Source: Paenibacillus cisolokensis
GTDB lineage: Bacteria; Bacillota; Bacilli; Paenibacillales; Paenibacillaceae
Assembly (NCBI RefSeq): GCF_018403665.1
Contig: NZ_BOVJ01000016.1
Location: 1-40,088 of the forward strand
Direction of reading: 5' to 3'
Length of the DNA: 40,088 nucleotides
Notes under the pieces: generated by a model
Databases searched by the model: none
Told to the model about the DNA's origin: nothing
Seen by the model: only the letters and a program-made list of their open reading frames with translations
Shown: positions 9,206-20,938 of the stretch, one piece after another
Layout: every line of letters starts with the position of its first letter
Numbering within the stretch: position 1 is the stretch's first letter
Program-made: the position numbers and the translations under genes

Positions 9206-9750
9206 GCCGGGATCTCGTCACAGCGAAGCGGTACGCCAAGGCGCTGTTCGATGTCGCGCAGCAGCAAGGCATCGTTTCCGAAGTGGAAGAACAGTTGAAG
9301 CTGATCGCAGAGACGCTGAGAGAAAACGCCGACGTGCAGAAAGTTCTGGCGTCTCCCGGCATTGCGTCGGCAAACAAAGTCGAGCTGCTGCGCGGCGCGT
9401 TCGCGGACAGCGTGTCGGCTATCGTCATGAATACGCTGGAGCTGCTCATTGCGCGCGGACGCCAGCATCTGATTCCGGAAGTGTACGAGTCGTTCGTGCG
9501 CATTGCGGGCGAGAAGCTGAACAAGGCGCAAGCGATCGTTTATACGGCGCGGCAACTGTCGAATGATGAGCTGAATGCGCTGACGGCGCATTTTGCTCAG
9601 GTTACGGGAAAGAGCATTACGGCCGAGCAAGTCGTAGAGCCTGCGCTGATCGGCGGCGTGAAAGTCCGCATTGGCGACACGCTGTACGACGGCAGCCTGT
9701 CCGGCAAGCTGGACCGTTTGGCTAAATCGATGGGAATACAAGCACTGTAG
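9202..9750 (+). CDS. atpH: F1Fo ATP synthase subunit delta
   Basis: A 182-aa OSCP/delta subunit linking the b-dimer to the top of the alpha3beta3 ring. The helical N-terminal domain begins VTAKRYAKALFDVAQQQG, and the C-terminal family motif is GGVKVRIGDTLYDGSLSGKLDRL. It starts inside the atpF stop codon, so translation is probably coupled. The next gene, atpA, follows after 15 bp. Confidence 0.94.
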   Translation: MSRDLVTAKRYAKALFDVAQQQGIVSEVEEQLKLIAETLRENADVQKVLASPGIASANKVELLRGAFADSVSAIVMNTLELLIARGRQHLIPEVYESFVRIAGEKLNKAQAIVYTARQLSNDELNALTAHFAQVTGKSITAEQVVEPALIGGVKVRIGDTLYDGSLSGKLDRLAKSMGIQAL

Positions 9751-11279
<1,529 letters not shown>

Positions 11280-11427
11280 ATATCGTTATAACGGCCGTCC
11301 GTCCCCGTGCGCGGATCGGCCTTGCACGGACCAACACCAGGCTTCGGATCGCGGCGCGCCGGGTGCCGCCTAAGCGCGGACCCGGCGTCCGCCTGATATG
11401 CGGAGCAGCAAAGGCGGGTGAATCAAA

Positions 11428-13730
<2,303 letters not shown>

Positions 13731-13751
13731 CGTGCGGCGGGAGGTATCCAC

Positions 13752-14168
13752 ATGAGCACCTTTATGCTAGAAATCGTTACGCCTGAGCGTAAGCTTTACG
13801 AGCAGGAAGTCAATATGGTCAGCGTGAAGGGAGCGGAAGGCGAGCTTGGCATTTTGCCGCATCACATTCCGCTCGTCACGCCGCTGCGCATCGCGCCTGT
13901 CGTCATCAAGAAAGACGGCAAGCAGACCGTTGTCGCCGTGAACGGCGGCTTTATTGAAGTGCGCAAGGATAAAGTCGTCATTCTCGCGGAGAGCGCGGAG
14001 TTTCCGGAAGATATCGATGTCGAACGGGCGCGAGCGGCCAAAGAGCGGGCGGAGGCGCGGCTGAAAGCCGCGAAAAAGGACGAGATCGATTTCCGCCGGG
14101 CCGAATTGTCGCTGCAGCGCGCGATGAACCGGCTGAATGTGAAAACGGCATATGATGTCATCGGATGA
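13752..14168 (+). CDS. atpC: F1Fo ATP synthase subunit epsilon
   Basis: A 138-aa rotor subunit with an N-terminal beta-sandwich ([34 protein letters not shown]) and a C-terminal pair of charged helices (about 90-133) that can inhibit ATP hydrolysis. CGGGAGG precedes the ATG. It is the last gene of the operon and is followed at once by a terminator. Confidence 0.95.
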   Translation: MSTFMLEIVTPERKLYEQEVNMVSVKGAEGELGILPHHIPLVTPLRIAPVVIKKDGKQTVVAVNGGFIEVRKDKVVILAESAEFPEDIDVERARAAKERAEARLKAAKKDEIDFRRAELSLQRAMNRLNVKTAYDVIG

Positions 14169-14171
14169 ACG

Positions 14172-14207
14172 CCGTCGGGCAATTGCCCGGCGGTGTTTTT
14201 ATTTTTT
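14172..14207 (+). terminator. rho-independent terminator of the atp operon
   Basis: A nine-pair stem, CCGTCGGGC (14172-14180) with GCCCGGCGG (14185-14193), loop AATT and one G-T wobble, is followed by T5 A T6. It begins four bases after the atpC stop codon. Confidence 0.92.
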
Positions 14208-14231
14208 GGCACTCTCAAGATGGCTATGCCG

Positions 14232-14261
14232 TTTACGCCGAGGCCGTTTCTTTTGTAAAAT
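14232..14261 (+). promoter_or_regulatory. candidate SigA promoter for the CpsB-like phosphatase
   Basis: TTTACG (14232-14237), an 18-bp spacer and TAAAAT (14256-14261) lie 42 bp before the start codon and just after the atp terminator. Confidence 0.5.
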
Positions 14262-14303
14262 AGAACCAAATAGACGAGGCTTTCCGCGGAAGGGAGAGTT
14301 GCA

Positions 14304-15095
14304 ATGCTGGATCTTCACTGTCATATACTGCCCGGCATTGACGATGGGGCGGCGGATTGGGAAACGTCTTTGAAAATGGCGCGGGCGGCTGCGGACGACG
14401 GGATAACCGGCATTGTAGCTACGCCCCACCATGCCAACGGACGCTACGACAACGAAGCGGCGTCCGTGCGGGCGCTGACGGCAGAGCTGAATGAACGGCT
14501 GCGAGAAGAAGGCATTCCGGTAACGGTATATAGCGGGCAGGAAATTCGCGTCCATCGAGATTTTCTTTCCAGCTTAGAAAGCGGGCGGCTGCTCACTGTT
14601 GCCGACACGCGTTACATCCTGATCGAAATGCCGGCCTCCGAGGTGCCGAAAGACATGTACGAGCTGGTCTATGAGCTGAGGCTGCTCGGCATGCGGCCGA
14701 TTATCGCCCATCCGGAGCGCAATGCCGGCATCGTGCGCGTTCCCCGCCAGCTGCGCGAATTGGTTGAAGCCGGCGCTTACGCCCAGGTGACGTCCCATTC
14801 GCTGCTCGGCGCGTTCGGGCGCGGCATCGAAAAGGCGGCCTGGTCGCTATGCCGTCAGGGCTTGATCCATTTCGTCGCGAACGATGCGCATCACCCTGTA
14901 CAGCGGGGCTTCCGCCTTAACGAAGCATACAAGCAGATCGGCGCAACTTTCGGCGAGGAATGGGCTTCCATGTACAAGCGGAACGCCCGTATGCTGCTTC
15001 ATGATGAGGAGGTGCAAAGCGGCGAGCTGCCGGTTGCCGGCACCGCGGCCTCCGGCTGGCAGCGAATACGGAGATGGTTCGGACATCGCCATTGA
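14304..15095 (+). CDS. CpsB/YwqE-type metal-dependent tyrosine-protein phosphatase
   Basis: A 263-aa PHP-superfamily phosphatase. Metal-binding motifs are visible: DLHCHILPGIDDGA at the N-terminus (His5, His7), ATPHH near residue 35, the conserved Glu in YSGQEIRV, IAHPERN near residue 135 and VANDAHH near residue 195. Characterised relatives (YwqE, CpsB, CapC) dephosphorylate bacterial tyrosine kinases that control exopolysaccharide synthesis. No kinase or polysaccharide cluster is adjacent, so the substrate is unknown. GGAAGGGAGAG precedes the ATG. It appears monocistronic, with its own promoter candidate and the strong atp terminator upstream. Confidence 0.88.
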   Translation: MLDLHCHILPGIDDGAADWETSLKMARAAADDGITGIVATPHHANGRYDNEAASVRALTAELNERLREEGIPVTVYSGQEIRVHRDFLSSLESGRLLTVADTRYILIEMPASEVPKDMYELVYELRLLGMRPIIAHPERNAGIVRVPRQLRELVEAGAYAQVTSHSLLGAFGRGIEKAAWSLCRQGLIHFVANDAHHPVQRGFRLNEAYKQIGATFGEEWASMYKRNARMLLHDEEVQSGELPVAGTAASGWQRIRRWFGHRH

Positions 15096-15147
15096 CGGAA
15101 TTTATTGCGAACCCGGCATAAATGGACGCCATTCTTCTCACACTATC

Positions 15148-15188
15148 GGTGAATGTTTCACCCCAATACCGTCCGGTTAATATTAACC
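15148..15188 (+). promoter_or_regulatory. two palindromes and possible promoter upstream of dps
   Basis: GGTGAA-TGT-TTCACC (15148-15162) and the perfect 14-bp palindrome GGTTAATATTAACC (15175-15188) lie about 65-105 bp before dps. Either could be an operator. The segment also contains GTTTCA-N14-GGTTAA, which resembles a SigB promoter, the class that drives dps in B. subtilis. Whether this organism has SigB is unknown. Confidence 0.4.
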
Positions 15189-15251
15189 ATATGGACAAGC
15201 ATGATGTAGGGACGCTCGCAACGCCAGATTGAATCGGAAGGAGTGGCATCG

Positions 15252-15740
15252 ATGGGACAACAAACGGCCGGAAGCAAAGCCGGCAGCGATACGTCGCAGG
15301 CAAGCCGCAGGGTGATTGACCTGCTTAACCGGCAGGTGGCGAACTGCAACGTTTTATACGTCAAGCTTCACGATTACCATTGGAATGTCAAAGGACCAAA
15401 CTTCTATACGCTTCATGCCAAGTTCGAGGAATTGTACGATGAAGTGACGCTGTTTATGGATGAGGTTGCGGAGCGTGTGCTCGCGCTCGGCGGCAAGCCG
15501 CTTTCCACGATGATCTCGTATTTGGCCGAGACGACGCTCTCCGAAGCCAAAGGCGATGAGGATGCCGAAGCGATGGTTCGGAGCCTGATCCAGGATCTGT
15601 CCCAGGTCGCGGCCGAGCTGAAGGAAACGGCCGAGATTGCGGACGAAGCCGGCGATCTTCCGACGCACGACATGCTCGTCGGCAAGCAGGAGCAATTGGA
15701 GAAGCATGTCTGGATGCTGGAAGCGTTCCTCGCTTCCTGA
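15252..15740 (+). CDS. dps: Dps-family ferritin-like DNA-protection protein
   Basis: A 162-aa mini-ferritin expected to form a dodecamer that oxidises and stores iron using H2O2, protecting DNA. The intersubunit ferroxidase ligands known from Listeria Dps are all present at the right spacing: His43 (DYHWNVKGP), His55 (TLHAKFEELYDE), Asp70 and Glu74 (FMDEVAER). ATG 15252 is preferred over a GTG three codons upstream because GGAAGGAG is eight bases before it. The N-terminal 17 residues are polar and probably disordered. A terminator follows. Confidence 0.93.
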   Translation: MGQQTAGSKAGSDTSQASRRVIDLLNRQVANCNVLYVKLHDYHWNVKGPNFYTLHAKFEELYDEVTLFMDEVAERVLALGGKPLSTMISYLAETTLSEAKGDEDAEAMVRSLIQDLSQVAAELKETAEIADEAGDLPTHDMLVGKQEQLEKHVWMLEAFLAS

Positions 15741-15768
15741 TGCGGATGAATTATATATAGACCAACGG

Positions 15769-15808
15769 AAACCGGCCCATCTGTCGAAAACGGCAGACGC
15801 CGGTTTTT
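15769..15808 (+). terminator. rho-independent terminator after dps
   Basis: AAACCGGC (15769-15776) pairs with GCCGGTTT (15799-15806), and an inner CTGTCG-AAAA-CGGCAG helix is stacked between the arms. The run of T starts inside the right arm and ends at 15808. Confidence 0.88.
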
Positions 15809-15873
15809 CTTGCGTACGCCGGGCATATCCATAGAGTAAGAGCCGGAAACCGGCAGGCGGGAAAACCCTATCA

Positions 15874-15902
15874 TAGACGTTTGTGGCAGCATTTGTTATA
15901 AT
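15874..15902 (+). promoter_or_regulatory. extended -10 SigA promoter of the nuo operon
   Basis: TAGACG (15874-15879, 4/6), a 17-bp spacer and a perfect TATAAT (15897-15902) preceded by TGT, forming an extended -10. It lies 69 bp before the nuoA start. Confidence 0.75.
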
Positions 15903-15903
15903 T

Positions 15904-15945
15904 GTGAAGAAAATTTGACAAGCGGTGCGTTCCGCCGTTCTTCAC
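15904..15945 (+). promoter_or_regulatory. inverted repeat in the nuoA leader
   Basis: GTGAAGAA (15904-15911) and TTCTTCAC (15938-15945) are perfect inverted repeats, with a smaller GCGG/CCGC helix between them. They begin directly after the -10 box, at about the expected transcription start, so this could be an operator or, if transcription starts at the first base, a 5' mRNA hairpin. Confidence 0.45.
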
Positions 15946-15970
15946 ATCATCTGGTCATGGAGGCGATTGT

Positions 15971-16342
15971 GTGGAGAAGTATGTCAACAACTATGTCATT
16001 GTAACGATTTTCCTGCTGCTCGGCATTCTGCTGCCCGTAGCGGCGCTTGCCGTCGGACGGGTTCTTCGGCCGCACAAGCCGAACGATACGAAGCAGACGA
16101 CTTACGAAAGCGGGAATGAGCCGGTCGGCGAAGGTCAGGTCCGCTTCAACATCCGTTATTACCTTTTCGCTCTTATGTTTGTCATCTTCGATGTGGAAAC
16201 CGTATTTCTATACCCCTGGGCCGTCGCTTACAACCAGCTCGGCCTCTTCGTATTGGTGGAGATGCTCATTTTCGTCGGCATGCTGTCGATCGCGCTGTTC
16301 TATGCCTGGAAAAAGAAGGTGCTGCAATGGAATTCCGACTAG
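15971..16342 (+). CDS. nuoA: NADH-quinone oxidoreductase subunit A
   Basis: A 123-aa membrane subunit of complex I with three helices. The conserved loop [24 protein letters not shown] and the acidic-helix motif [14 protein letters not shown] are diagnostic. I take GTG 15971, with GGAGG seven bases upstream. It overlaps nuoB by 16 bp. It heads an eleven-gene operon A-B-C-D-H-I-J-K-L-M-N. Confidence 0.95.
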   Translation: MEKYVNNYVIVTIFLLLGILLPVAALAVGRVLRPHKPNDTKQTTYESGNEPVGEGQVRFNIRYYLFALMFVIFDVETVFLYPWAVAYNQLGLFVLVEMLIFVGMLSIALFYAWKKKVLQWNSD

Positions 16343-16844
16343 AATCCATTACTCCGGAGGAGCGGCAGGAGCTGGAGCGGAACGTCTTTATGGGTACGCT
16401 GGAACAGTTGAAGGCGTGGGCGCGCAGCAATTCGCTGTGGCCGCTGACGTTCGGTCTTGCCTGCTGCGCGATCGAGATGATGGGGACGGGGGCGTCCCAT
16501 TACGATCTTGACCGTTTCGGCGTCATGTTCCGTACTTCGCCGCGCCAATCGGATGTCATGATCGTGGCCGGGACGGTAACGAAAAGATGGGACCGCTGCT
16601 GCGCCGGCTTTACGATCAAATGCCGGAACCGAAATGGGTGATCGCCATGGGCTCCTGTGCGACGGCGGGAGGCCCGTATGTCCATTCCTACTCGGTCATG
16701 AAGGGCGTCGATCAGATCGTTCCCGTAGATGTATATATTCCGGGCTGCCCGCCCAATCCCGCCGCACTGATCTACGGGATTAACAAGCTGCAGGAAAAAA
16801 TCCGCTACGAAGCCAAAACCGGAAAGCGGGTGACGAGCCGATGA
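16327..16844 (+). CDS. nuoB: NADH-quinone oxidoreductase subunit B (frameshifted in this sequence)
   Basis: Carries the terminal [4Fe-4S] cluster N2, next to the quinone site. Ligands visible are the tandem Cys46-Cys47 in [12 protein letters not shown], the Cys of [11 protein letters not shown] and the Cys of IPGCPPNP. The first frame ends abnormally after VAGTVTK. One extra A in the run at 16582-16585 restores [20 protein letters not shown] and a normal 172-aa protein. It starts within the nuoA 3' end and overlaps nuoC by 4 bp, so translation of the block is coupled. Confidence 0.94.
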
Positions 16845-17527
16845 GCGACGAGCACCAGACGAAAGAGGAAGCGCTTTCGCCGAAGGGAGCGGACGGCGGT
16901 GAACGGAGCGAAGCTCCGGGCTCGGCGGCCGACACAGACCGGGAGGCGAGGAAGCGTGAGGCGGCGGAAGCCCGCGAGGCCGCGGCGAAGCCCGGTTCCG
17001 AGGCCGGAGCGTCGTCTCGGACGGAACCGGAGGAGCCGCGGAAGCCGTCTCCCAAGCAGCCGCAGCTTGACGAGGCGGCCGCGCTCATTCGCGCTCTCGT
17101 GGCGCCAGACGCGGTGGAGGAAGCGTATTTGAACGAATTGAACGGCGATATGCCGACGCTGGTCGTCAAGGCGGAGCATTGGCGGAAGACAGCCGAACTG
17201 GTCAAGCATCATCCGTCGCTGCGCTGCGACTACTTGCGCAACGTCTCCGGGGTCGATTACGAGACGCATATGGAGGTCGTATACCATCTCGTCTCCCTCG
17301 ACAGCCGCAAGGAATTGGCGTTCAAGGTGCGCACGGACCGGGAAGCGCCCTCCGTGCCGTCGGTCACGCCCGTCTGGCAGACGGCAAATTGGAACGAGCG
17401 CGAAATCTACGATCTGCTGGGCATCGATTTTCCGGGCCACCCGAATTTGGTACGCATCATGATGCCGGACGATTGGGTGGGGCATCCGCTGCGCAAAGAT
17501 TACGAACCGTTCGATCCGGAGGTGTGA
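16841..17527 (+). CDS. nuoC: NADH-quinone oxidoreductase subunit C with charged N-terminal extension
   Basis: A 228-aa peripheral-arm subunit. The conserved part starts near residue 75 and includes [38 protein letters not shown]-like sequence and [10 protein letters not shown], the usual NuoC C-terminal signature. The first roughly 75 residues are low-complexity and rich in Glu, Ala, Lys, Arg and Pro, probably disordered. The ATG overlaps the nuoB stop (ATGA). nuoD follows after 7 bp. Confidence 0.93.
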   Translation: MSDEHQTKEEALSPKGADGGERSEAPGSAADTDREARKREAAEAREAAAKPGSEAGASSRTEPEEPRKPSPKQPQLDEAAALIRALVAPDAVEEAYLNELNGDMPTLVVKAEHWRKTAELVKHHPSLRCDYLRNVSGVDYETHMEVVYHLVSLDSRKELAFKVRTDREAPSVPSVTPVWQTANWNEREIYDLLGIDFPGHPNLVRIMMPDDWVGHPLRKDYEPFDPEV

Positions 17528-17534
17528 CGAAAGC

Positions 17535-18635
17535 GTGATCCGTACCGAAGAGCTGCTGCTGAACGTCGGCCCCCAGCACCCCAGCACGCACGGCGTATTC
17601 CGGGTGATCGTCAAGCTGGACGGCGAGGTAATCCGGGAAGCGATTCCCGTCATGGGCTATTTGCACCGGGGAACCGAGAAGCTGGCGGAAGGGCTGAACT
17701 ACACGCAAATCATTCCCTATACCGACCGTATGGACTACGTTTCGGCGATGACGAATAATTACGTGCTTGTCCATGCCGTCGAGACGATGATGGGGCTGGA
17801 GGTGCCGGAGCGGGCGGAATTTTTGCGGCTGATCGTCATGGAGCTGCAACGCGTGGCGAGCCATCTCGTATGGTGGGGAACCTATTTGCTCGACATCGGC
17901 GCGATGAGCCCGTTTCTATACGCTTTCCGCGACCGCGAGACCATCGTCAATCTGTTCAATGAGCTGTGCGGCGCCAGGCTGACCTACAACTATATGCGCG
18001 TTGGCGGGGTGAAATGGGATGCGCCGCCAGGGTGGATCGACAAGGTGCGGGATTTTATTCCGTACATGGAAAAGAAGCTGCAGGAGTACGACAAGCTGGT
18101 CAGCGGCAACGAAATCTTCCTGGCCCGAATTAAAGGAATCGGCAAATACGACGCGAAGACGGCGATCGATTACGGATTGTCCGGAGCGAACTTGCGCTGT
18201 ACCGGCGTCAAGTGGGATCTTCGCCGGTCGGAGCCGTACAGTATCTATGACCGGTTCGAATTCGATATTCCGGTCGGCACGAACGGCGACTGCTACGACC
18301 GCTATCTGATCCGGCTGGAAGAAATACGCCAGAGCTTGCGTATATTGAAACAGGCGGTCGAGCAATTTCCGCCGGAAGGGCCGACGATGGGCAAGGTGCC
18401 GCGTGTCATCCGGCCTCCGGCCGGGGAGGTTTACGTGCGAATCGAGTCTCCCCGCGGCGAGATCGGCTGCCATATCGTCTCCAAAGGCAAGTCGGAGCCG
18501 CACAGGCTCAAATTCCGGCGGCCGTCGTTCGTCAATTTGCAAATCTTGCCGAAGCTGCTCGTCGGAGAAACGATGACCAACCTCATTACGATACTGGGCG
18601 GCATCGACATTGTCGTCGGGGAGGTGGACTGTTAA
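17535..18635 (+). CDS. nuoD: NADH-quinone oxidoreductase subunit D
   Basis: A 366-aa subunit homologous to [NiFe]-hydrogenase large subunits; with NuoB it forms the quinone-reduction site. The N-terminus has [14 protein letters not shown], the conserved His-bearing loop, followed by [13 protein letters not shown] and the C-terminal [20 protein letters not shown]. The GTG start is preceded by GGAGGTGTGA. Its TAA overlaps the nuoH ATG by one base. Length is standard for the four-subunit-type NuoD, not a NuoCD fusion. Confidence 0.96.
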   Translation: MIRTEELLLNVGPQHPSTHGVFRVIVKLDGEVIREAIPVMGYLHRGTEKLAEGLNYTQIIPYTDRMDYVSAMTNNYVLVHAVETMMGLEVPERAEFLRLIVMELQRVASHLVWWGTYLLDIGAMSPFLYAFRDRETIVNLFNELCGARLTYNYMRVGGVKWDAPPGWIDKVRDFIPYMEKKLQEYDKLVSGNEIFLARIKGIGKYDAKTAIDYGLSGANLRCTGVKWDLRRSEPYSIYDRFEFDIPVGTNGDCYDRYLIRLEEIRQSLRILKQAVEQFPPEGPTMGKVPRVIRPPAGEVYVRIESPRGEIGCHIVSKGKSEPHRLKFRRPSFVNLQILPKLLVGETMTNLITILGGIDIVVGEVDC

Positions 18636-19650
18636 TGGGCTCGTTGTTGGAGCAGCCGCTTACGCTGGGCAATGCCGCCGTCTTTTTGCTGTGGAGCGCC
18701 GTCCTGCTGATCATCGTGCTCGGATTCGTCACGTACGCCATCTACTTCGAACGGAAGGTGATCGGCTGGATGCAGCTGCGGATCGGTCCGAACCGCGTCG
18801 GTCCGCTCGGCCTGCTGCAGACGGTCGCCGATATTTCCAAGCTGCTCATGAAGGAGGACACCATTCCGCGGAAGGCGGACAGGACGCTGTTCATCCTTGC
18901 GCCGGCGCTTGCCTATATCCCGGCCTTTACCGTGCTGGCGGTCATTCCGTATACGCAAACCTGTATTTCGCCGATCTGAATGTCGGCTTGCTCTATTTCG
19001 TTGCCTTGTCGGGCATTTCGACACTTGCGATCGTCATCGGCGGGTGGGCGTCCAACAACAAATACGCGCTGCTCGGCGGCATGCGCTCCGCGGCGCAAAT
19101 GATCAGCTACGAAGTGCCCCTCGTCATTTCCGTCACCGGCGTTATCATGCTCAGCGGCAGCCTCAATTTGCGCGACATCGTCGCGGCGCAGGACGGCGGC
19201 TGGTTCTGGAACTGGAACTTCCTGCCTCAGCTTCTCGGCTTCGGCGTTTTCGTCGTCGCCGCCGTTTCGGAACTGAACCGGACGCCGTTCGACCTGCCGG
19301 AGGCGGAGTCCGAACTGGTGGCCGGCTACCATGTTGAGTACAGCGGCTTCCGCTTCGCGTTCTTCATGCTGGCCGAGTACGTATACGTGTACGCGATCGC
19401 GGCGCTGACGACCGTGCTTTTTCTCGGCGGATGGCATGCGCCCGCGCCGTTTCTCGATTTCGTGCCGGGCATCGTCTGGTTTATGCTCAAGTTCGCGTTT
19501 ATCGTTTTCTTCCTGTTCTGGCTGCGCGCGACTTTTCCGCGGGTGAGAATCGACCAACTGATGGGGCTCGGCTGGAAGGTGCTGCTGCCGCTAGCGCTGC
19601 TCAACGTGTTTTTGACGGCCGTCTATATGGAGCTGTTCACCAAGGGGTAA
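18635..19650 (+). CDS. nuoH: NADH-quinone oxidoreductase subunit H (frameshifted in this sequence)
   Basis: Eight-helix membrane subunit at the junction of the peripheral and membrane arms, lining the quinone channel. The first frame includes [37 protein letters not shown] and VIPYT. The second resumes with [19 protein letters not shown] and [21 protein letters not shown]. Restoring one G at 18955 gives [14 protein letters not shown] and a 338-aa protein. The start overlaps the nuoD stop codon. Confidence 0.94.
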
Positions 19651-19665
19651 GAAAGGGATGAAGAG

Positions 19666-20115
19666 ATGAAAGGTCTGATCAAGGGGCTTGGCGTTACGCT
19701 CAAATCGTTGACGTCGAAGAAGGTCACCACTTCCTATCCCGACGAGCCGTTCGTCATGCCCGACCGGTTCCGCGGCATACAATACTTCGAACCCGACAAA
19801 TGCATTGTATGCAATCAATGCGCCCGCATCTGCCCGACGGATTGCATCACGCTGACAGGCAAACCGAACCCGGACCCGGAAAAGAAGGTCAAAGTGATCG
19901 ATACGTTCGACATCAATTTCGAAATTTGCATTTTGTGCGACCTGTGCACCGAAGTATGTCCGACCGAAGCGATCGTCATGACGAACAACTTCGAGCTTTC
20001 CGCATACAGCCGCGACGAGCTGTTCAAGGACAAGGAGTGGCTGAGCGCCAACAACACCAATATACGGCAGGACAACAACAATATCGGGGCGCCGGGAAAG
20101 GGGGGAGCCAGATAA
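19666..20115 (+). CDS. nuoI: NADH-quinone oxidoreductase subunit I
   Basis: A 149-aa 2x[4Fe-4S] ferredoxin-like subunit relaying electrons toward cluster N2. Two complete motifs are present: Cys46-x2-Cys49-x2-Cys52-x3-Cys56-Pro (CIVCNQCARICP) and Cys88-x2-Cys91-x2-Cys94-x3-Cys98-Pro (CILCDLCTEVCP). The C-terminus is polar and Asn-rich. The stop overlaps the nuoJ start by one base (TAATG). In a complex lacking NuoEFG, NuoI is the most likely entry point for electrons. Confidence 0.95.
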   Translation: MKGLIKGLGVTLKSLTSKKVTTSYPDEPFVMPDRFRGIQYFEPDKCIVCNQCARICPTDCITLTGKPNPDPEKKVKVIDTFDINFEICILCDLCTEVCPTEAIVMTNNFELSAYSRDELFKDKEWLSANNTNIRQDNNNIGAPGKGGAR

Positions 20116-20630
20116 TGCTCCATTTGGACATTACGGGCGAATTCGTCGCCTTCTTTCTCTTGTCCGTCGTCATGATTACGGGCGCGGTCTTGACGATCAG
20201 CCTGACCAAAGTGGTGCATATGGTCGTGTCGCTGGCCGCCGTTTTTCTCGGGCTCGCCGGCATGTTCGTCTTGCTGCAGGCCGAATTCGTCGCTTTCGTG
20301 CAGGTGCTGATCTATACCGGCGCCATATCGATTCTGATGATCTTCGGCATCATGATGACGGAGCATCGGGCCGAGGGTACGGACCCGGTGAAGCCGCTGC
20401 ACGAGACGCTTGCGGCGGTCGCCGCGCTCAGCCTGTTCGGACTCCTGTTCTTTGCCATCCGCGCCAGCGACTTTCCCGAACCCGCGCCGTTTCCGTTCGG
20501 CGAAGATCAGACGCTCGAGATCGGCAAGCTGCTGTATACCGGTTATCTGATCCCGTTCGAGCTGTTGTCCGTGCTGCTGACGGTCGCATTTATCGGGGCA
20601 ATCGCATTGGCGCGAAAGGAGGCCGGCTGA
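20115..20630 (+). CDS. nuoJ: NADH-quinone oxidoreductase subunit J
   Basis: A 171-aa membrane subunit with about five helices. The motif [20 protein letters not shown], around the helix with a pi-bulge in structures, is characteristic. Start 20115 sits in the nuoI stop codon; longer in-frame readings overlap nuoI and are not credible. nuoK starts one base after its stop, with AAAGGAGG inside the last nuoJ codons as ribosome-binding site. Confidence 0.94.
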   Translation: MLHLDITGEFVAFFLLSVVMITGAVLTISLTKVVHMVVSLAAVFLGLAGMFVLLQAEFVAFVQVLIYTGAISILMIFGIMMTEHRAEGTDPVKPLHETLAAVAALSLFGLLFFAIRASDFPEPAPFPFGEDQTLEIGKLLYTGYLIPFELLSVLLTVAFIGAIALARKEAG

Positions 20631-20631
20631 T

Positions 20632-20934
20632 ATGCTGTCATCTTATTTGACATTGGCGGCCATTCTGTTCTGCATCGGGCTTTACGGAGCGTTAGTCAAA
20701 CGAAATGCCGTCGTCGTGCTGTTTTCGATCGAGTTGATGCTTAACGCGGTCAATCTCAATTTGATCGCCTTTGCCAAGTATGGCGCCGCGCCTTCGCTGA
20801 CCGGGCATATTTTTACCCTCTTCACGATTTCCGTCGCCGCTGCCGAAGCGGCCGTCGGGGTCGCGGTGCTCATCGCCTTGTTCCGGTCGCGCGGAACGGT
20901 CAACATAGACGAATTCGATGAAATGAGGAGGTAG
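20632..20934 (+). CDS. nuoK: NADH-quinone oxidoreductase subunit K
   Basis: A 100-aa three-helix antiporter-like subunit (MrpC homologue). Conserved membrane carboxylates appear in [20 protein letters not shown] and [18 protein letters not shown]. It ends with GAGGAGG, the ribosome-binding site for nuoL, which starts 4 bp later. Confidence 0.95.
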   Translation: MLSSYLTLAAILFCIGLYGALVKRNAVVVLFSIELMLNAVNLNLIAFAKYGAAPSLTGHIFTLFTISVAAAEAAVGVAVLIALFRSRGTVNIDEFDEMRR

Positions 20935-20938
20935 CCGG

